From the NCBI GenBank assembly GCA_028281485.1, contig JANQJT010000176.1, positions 1 through 12,401 of the forward strand: 12,401 nucleotides of DNA, in the 5' to 3' direction. Below the pieces are notes generated by a model that saw only the letters and a list, made by a program, of their open reading frames with translations, made no database searches and was not told the DNA's origin. Positions 6,247 through 12,401 of the stretch are shown one piece after another (position 1 is the stretch's first letter; each line of letters starts with the position of its first letter). This DNA is from Phycisphaeraceae bacterium. GTDB lineage: Bacteria > Planctomycetota > Phycisphaerae > Phycisphaerales > Zrk34. The position numbers were made by a program, and so were the translations under genes.

Positions 6247-6274
6247 AACCGCTCCAGCGATGGGGCGGTTTTTT
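6247..6274 (+). terminator. Intrinsic terminator after rplL
   Basis: AACCGCTCC (6247-6255) pairs with GGGGCGGTT (6262-6270), nine pairs including one G-T wobble, with a 6-base loop and a T-run reaching 6274. It ends the rplKAJL transcript and so separates it from rpoB. Confidence 0.85.
6257..6274. repeat. 18-base direct repeat, left copy (within the rplL terminator)
   Basis: GCGATGGGGCGGTTTTTT occurs here and, identically and in the same orientation, at 7367-7384. This copy is the loop end, 3' arm and T-tract of the working rplL terminator. The two copies bracket the lower-GC island with the two minus-strand genes. Confidence 0.6.
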
Positions 6275-6518
6275 ACTGGCTGAACGGACGGATAGAAAAA
6301 ATGATTCCAAGCGGGCCGGGATTTGGAGCTTGGGGGTGAGGGGCCAGCCTATTCCTGATCGAGCACACATGCTTCAAATCGAATGCGAACCTAAGACGCG
6401 CGCTTATGCCCGGCATCCAAAGCATGGCGATCCGGCTTAAGCCAGGCGTATCTTGGGCATGGGCTATTTAGGTCTGCCGTCTGTTTGGCGACGTCGTGGA
6501 AGATATCGCATTTGGTAT
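6275..6518. other. Gene-free convergent region after rplL
   Basis: Here rplL (plus) and the small gene at 6519 (minus) converge. I see no gene. There is a perfect palindrome GGCTTAAGCC (6434-6443) nested inside ATGCCC (6405-6410) and GGGCAT (6454-6459). It has no T-tract and is not a clear terminator. Confidence 0.4.
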
Positions 6519-6785
6519 CTAGTGTTGGATTTGTTGGTTGAACCACCGAGCAAGACCGGAAATGCTGTTGGCCTTCAATGCCTCGGCAATCGATGTGAGT
6601 TCGTCGACGCAGTCTGCCGGTAGTGTTTCACCTTCCAATACTTCCCACCGAAGTACAACAGACCGGGCGATCAGTCGGGCGTCTTCTTCAGTGTGGCAGG
6701 CGTACCATTGCTCAGGTGACGGCAGAAGAACTTCCCATCGACTGTTGTGGTTCCGAACTGCGAGTGGTTGGGGTTTGTAGCTCAT
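6519..6785 (-). CDS. Small hypothetical protein, 88 residues
   Basis: I do not recognise this gene's family. The product is soluble-looking: an N-terminal beta-like half (RNHNSRWEVLLPSPEQWYACHTEEDARLIARSVVLRWEVLEGE) and a helical C-terminal half (CVDELTSIAEALKANSISGLARWFNQQIQH). It has four tryptophans and two cysteines, and the composition looks like a real protein. Its ATG is 12 bases after the stop of the upstream membrane protein gene, with no clear Shine-Dalgarno sequence, so translational coupling is likely. GC is visibly lower than in the ribosomal and polymerase genes on either side. It is transcribed against rplL and rpoB. It could be an accessory gene brought in with the island. Confidence 0.6.
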   Translation of the reverse strand: MSYKPQPLAVRNHNSRWEVLLPSPEQWYACHTEEDARLIARSVVLRWEVLEGETLPADCVDELTSIAEALKANSISGLARWFNQQIQH

Positions 6786-6797
6786 AAAGTTACCGAT

Positions 6798-7181
6798 TCA
6801 AAAATGACACTGAAGGCGTAATTGAATGGCTACGTAAGCCCGTGGATCGCTCATCTCGTTGCTGATTCGCTTCTTGAAAGTGTTACGGAACCACGCGTGT
6901 GGCACGGGGGCAACCGTCGCAAGGATCATCGGAAGGATCAGTGCGGACACGCCGTGCACCCACCCACCTTCGATAAACATCCAGACGACGAGGCCGAGCT
7001 TGACGAATTGCAACATGAAGGCGGTACCGCTGCACCACAGGGGGAGCAACACGATCCGACCTTGGTTCGCATCGACCTGACAGGCGCGTGATATCTCCAG
7101 CGCCGATCGCTGCATGAGGAAGCAATACAAACCAATGGCCGTGGCGATCGCCCAAATGAACCAAAGCGTATGAATGTCCAT
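6798..7181 (-). CDS. Small integral membrane protein, 127 residues, unknown family
   Basis: No family is recognised. The product has about three hydrophobic segments, at residues 4-22, 43-69 and 75-95, and a positively charged, hydrophilic C-terminal tail (FRNTFKKRISNEMSDPRAYVAIQLRL). I chose the ATG at 7181 because AGGGG lies six bases upstream. A GTG at 7208 would add nine residues but has no ribosome site. The stop is 12 bases from the start of the 88-residue gene, so the two probably form a small operon. It lies antisense within the rplL-rpoB interval and has lower GC than its neighbours. Membrane location is a prediction from hydrophobicity by eye. I saw no convincing promoter upstream. 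Confidence 0.6.
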   Translation of the reverse strand: MDIHTLWFIWAIATAIGLYCFLMQRSALEISRACQVDANQGRIVLLPLWCSGTAFMLQFVKLGLVVWMFIEGGWVHGVSALILPMILATVAPVPHAWFRNTFKKRISNEMSDPRAYVAIQLRLQCHF

Positions 7182-7576
7182 ATGTACCCCTAGCTGGTAG
7201 ATACTCACCTTAATCGGAGCGATGTTAGGGGTGGTTTAGGACTAGGTGAAAGCCACCGACCGGAGTCGAATCGGTAACTTGACTGATAGCCAATTTGATT
7301 CAGGGGGGCCGGGGGCTTGGGGGGTTAAATGTGATGTAACGGTATTCAACTGGCAGCCGTGCGGCGGCGATGGGGCGGTTTTTTTCTTTCGCGCACATCG
7401 TGGTTCACGCGATCCAATCGCACAGGGGGCGGGCCCCCAATTCACGGCTCACGGACATAGAAGTGGCCCCCGCGGTAAATATGTGTGTTAATTGTGCGCC
7501 AGATCGGCCCTAAGGTGCTTCGCAATAAGGATTTGAGAAAAATTAAAGAAAAATCAAATCGCTGCTTGCACTCGAT
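7182..7576. other. Gene-free region upstream of the rpoB promoter
   Basis: I see no convincing gene. It contains three long G-tracts (7303-7308, 7311-7315, 7319-7324) on the plus strand, the right copy of the 18-base repeat (7367-7384), and an A/T-rich tract (7534-7558) that may act as an upstream element for rpoB transcription. Confidence 0.5.
7367..7384. repeat. 18-base direct repeat, right copy
   Basis: This is an exact copy of 6257-6274 in the same orientation. Only a weak 5' arm (AACTG, 7348-7352, with CGGTT, 7376-7380) is available, so it looks like the 3' half of a terminator without a proper partner. The T-run extends to 7385. Confidence 0.6.
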
Positions 7577-7605
7577 TTGCAGGCCCCTGCGCAAACCGAT
7601 ATACT
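7577..7605 (+). promoter_or_regulatory. rpoB: Likely rpoB promoter
   Basis: TTGCAG (7577-7582), a 17-base spacer and TATACT (7600-7605, 5 of 6) form a promoter with a good -10 and a weak -35. An A-rich tract at 7534-7558 lies upstream. Transcription would start near 7612, giving a leader of about 125 bases. A separate promoter is expected because rplL is closed by a terminator. Confidence 0.5.
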
Positions 7606-7611
7606 ACTTCG

Positions 7612-7738
7612 CTTTGCTATACACAGATGTCAGCGGGTAAAAGGCGGTAATCTTAACGTAAATGTTGGTCGAGTGGGCGCTGTCCAACACTCCATTTTTT
7701 AGTCAATTAGCATCCTCTCATTTGAGGCGAGGTGATTG
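7612..7738 (+). promoter_or_regulatory. rpoB: Structured rpoB leader, possible attenuator and masked ribosome site
   Basis: TGTTGG (7663-7668) can pair with CCAACA (7684-7689). Alternatively GAGTG (7671-7675) can pair with CACTC (7688-7692), which uses overlapping bases. Six T follow at 7695-7700, as in a weak intrinsic terminator. Further down, CCTC (7714-7717) can pair with GAGG at 7724-7727 or with GAGG at 7729-7732, the latter being part of the ribosome site before the ATG at 7739. The stems are short; regulation is inference. Confidence 0.3.
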
Positions 7739-11536
<3,798 letters not shown>

Positions 11537-11614
11537 GTGCCGCACCACGCCGGCAGCGTTTCGAGACTCGTTTGAAAGACTTATCGCCCGACACGGGCTG
11601 GAGCAATCAACACC

Positions 11615-12401
11615 ATGGTCGACAGCTTCTTCGACAAGATCGAGCGTATCAACGACTACGGCTCCGTGAAGATCCAACTCGCTTCGCCGAACGACATCCG
11701 CTCCTGGAGCTTCGGTGAGGTCAAGAAACCCGAGACGATCAACTACCGCACGTACCGGCCCGAGAAAGACGGCCTGTTCTGCGAACGCATCTTCGGGCCC
11801 GAGCGCGATTACGAGTGTGCCTGCGGCAAGTACAAGGGCACCAAGTTCAAGGGCATCATCTGCGACCGCTGCGGCGTGAAGGTCACCCACTCCCGCGTCC
11901 GCCGCAAGCGCATGGGCCACATCAACCTCGCCGCGCCCATCGTCCACATCTGGTTCTTCAAGGCCACCCCCAGCCGCCTGGGCAACCTCATGGCCATGAA
12001 GACCAGCGACCTGGAAAAGATCATCTACTTCCAGGACTACGTCGTCATCGATCCCGGCAACACCCCGCTCAAAGAGAAGCAGCTGCTGACCGAGGACGAG
12101 TACCGCCAGGCCGTCGAGAAGTACGGCTCGGGCAACTTCGTCGCCATGATGGGCGCCGAGTCGATGAAGGAGCTGCTGCAGAACCTCGACCTCGACGCCA
12201 CCGCCGCCGAGCTGCGTGTCGAGCTCGACGCCACCCGCTCCAAGCAGAAGACCAAGGACCTGTCCAAGCGACTGAAGATCGTCGACCAGATCCGCGGCAG
12301 TGAGAACCACGCCGAGTGGATGGTGATGGACGTCGTGCCCGTCATCCCGCCGGACCTGCGCCCGCTGGTCCTGCTGGAGAGCGGCAACTTCGCCACCAGC
12401 G
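11615..12401 (+). CDS. rpoC: DNA-directed RNA polymerase beta' subunit, N-terminal part (runs off window)
   Basis: RpoC is the partner of RpoB and carries the catalytic magnesium site, which lies beyond this window. Only the first 262 residues are present. They show the canonical start region (KIQLASPNDIRSWSFGEVKKPETINYRTYRPEKDGLFCERIFGP) and the zinc ribbon cysteines C68, C70, C83 and C86 (CACG...CDRCG). VTHSRVRRKRMGHINLAAPIVHIWF and the beginning of the clamp and lid region (WMVMDVVPVIPPDLRPLV) follow. The ATG at 11615 has GGAG about 11 bases upstream, somewhat distant. It is almost certainly co-transcribed with rpoB. The gene is cut by the window end, not broken. Confidence 0.98.
   Translation, partial: MVDSFFDKIERINDYGSVKIQLASPNDIRSWSFGEVKKPETINYRTYRPEKDGLFCERIFGPERDYECACGKYKGTKFKGIICDRCGVKVTHSRVRRKRMGHINLAAPIVHIWFFKATPSRLGNLMAMKTSDLEKIIYFQDYVVIDPGNTPLKEKQLLTEDEYRQAVEKYGSGNFVAMMGAESMKELLQNLDLDATAAELRVELDATRSKQKTKDLSKRLKIVDQIRGSENHAEWMVMDVVPVIPPDLRPLVLLESGNFATS

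Noticed and set aside
7248..7320. tRNA-like 3' end on the minus strand (ATTCGACTCC in a T-arm-like stem, then CGGTGGC)
   Set aside because: A T-arm-like hairpin and a distant GCCCCCG that could form a 6-of-7 acceptor stem are present, but there is no D-arm, no proper anticodon arm, and the length is about seven bases too short. It is either chance or a very decayed remnant.
7246..7491. An 81-codon plus-strand frame upstream of rpoB
   Set aside because: It crosses the G-tracts and the terminator-like repeat, has no ribosome site and no protein-like pattern.

Overview
The window is GC-rich bacterial chromosome, visibly lower in GC in a few intergenic stretches and in one small two-gene island. 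Its core is the ribosomal protein and RNA polymerase cluster rplK-rplA-rplJ-rplL, then rpoB and the first part of rpoC. Protein style (a 1265-residue RpoB, a glycine-rich L7/L12 hinge, a DUF3179 protein, a small family-4-type uracil-DNA glycosylase) and strong use of C/G-ending codons suggest Planctomycetota, perhaps Phycisphaerae. This is an inference from resemblance; no search was possible.

Layout. (1) 60-2024, minus strand: a family-4-type uracil-DNA glycosylase followed by a membrane-anchored DUF3179 protein, probably one transcript. (2) 2025-2863: a gap with no convincing protein gene. It holds a near-consensus plus-strand promoter, about 440 bases of highly self-complementary sequence closed by a long inverted repeat, and a strong intrinsic terminator, with a second terminator further on. 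I read it as a candidate undescribed structured RNA gene, with a MITE-like element as the main alternative. (3) 2864-3772, minus strand: an isoaspartyl peptidase/plant-type asparaginase whose -10 box lies exactly seven bases before its ATG (leaderless architecture). (4) 3893-6217, plus strand: rplK, rplA, rplJ and rplL, with structured spacers, ended by an intrinsic terminator at 6247-6274. (5) 6275-7366: an island of lower GC with two overlooked-looking minus-strand genes (an 88-residue soluble protein and a 127-residue membrane protein), bounded by an exact 18-base direct repeat, one copy of which is the 3' half of the rplL terminator. (6) 7577-12401: rpoB with its own promoter and a structured leader, then rpoC, which runs off the window.

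How it works together. The ribosomal protein genes make the L1 stalk (L1) and the GTPase-associated stalk (L11, L10, L7/L12). rpoB and rpoC make the two large polymerase subunits. In many bacteria these genes form one interlinked unit behind secE-nusG. Here secE-nusG is not adjacent to rplK, the 24-base gap before rplJ leaves no room for a normal L10 leader, and a terminator plus the antisense island separate rplL from rpoB. The regulation therefore looks rewired: rpoBC is driven separately, and the rplJ-rplL spacer carries mutually exclusive RNA stems that could set the L7/L12 to L10 ratio.
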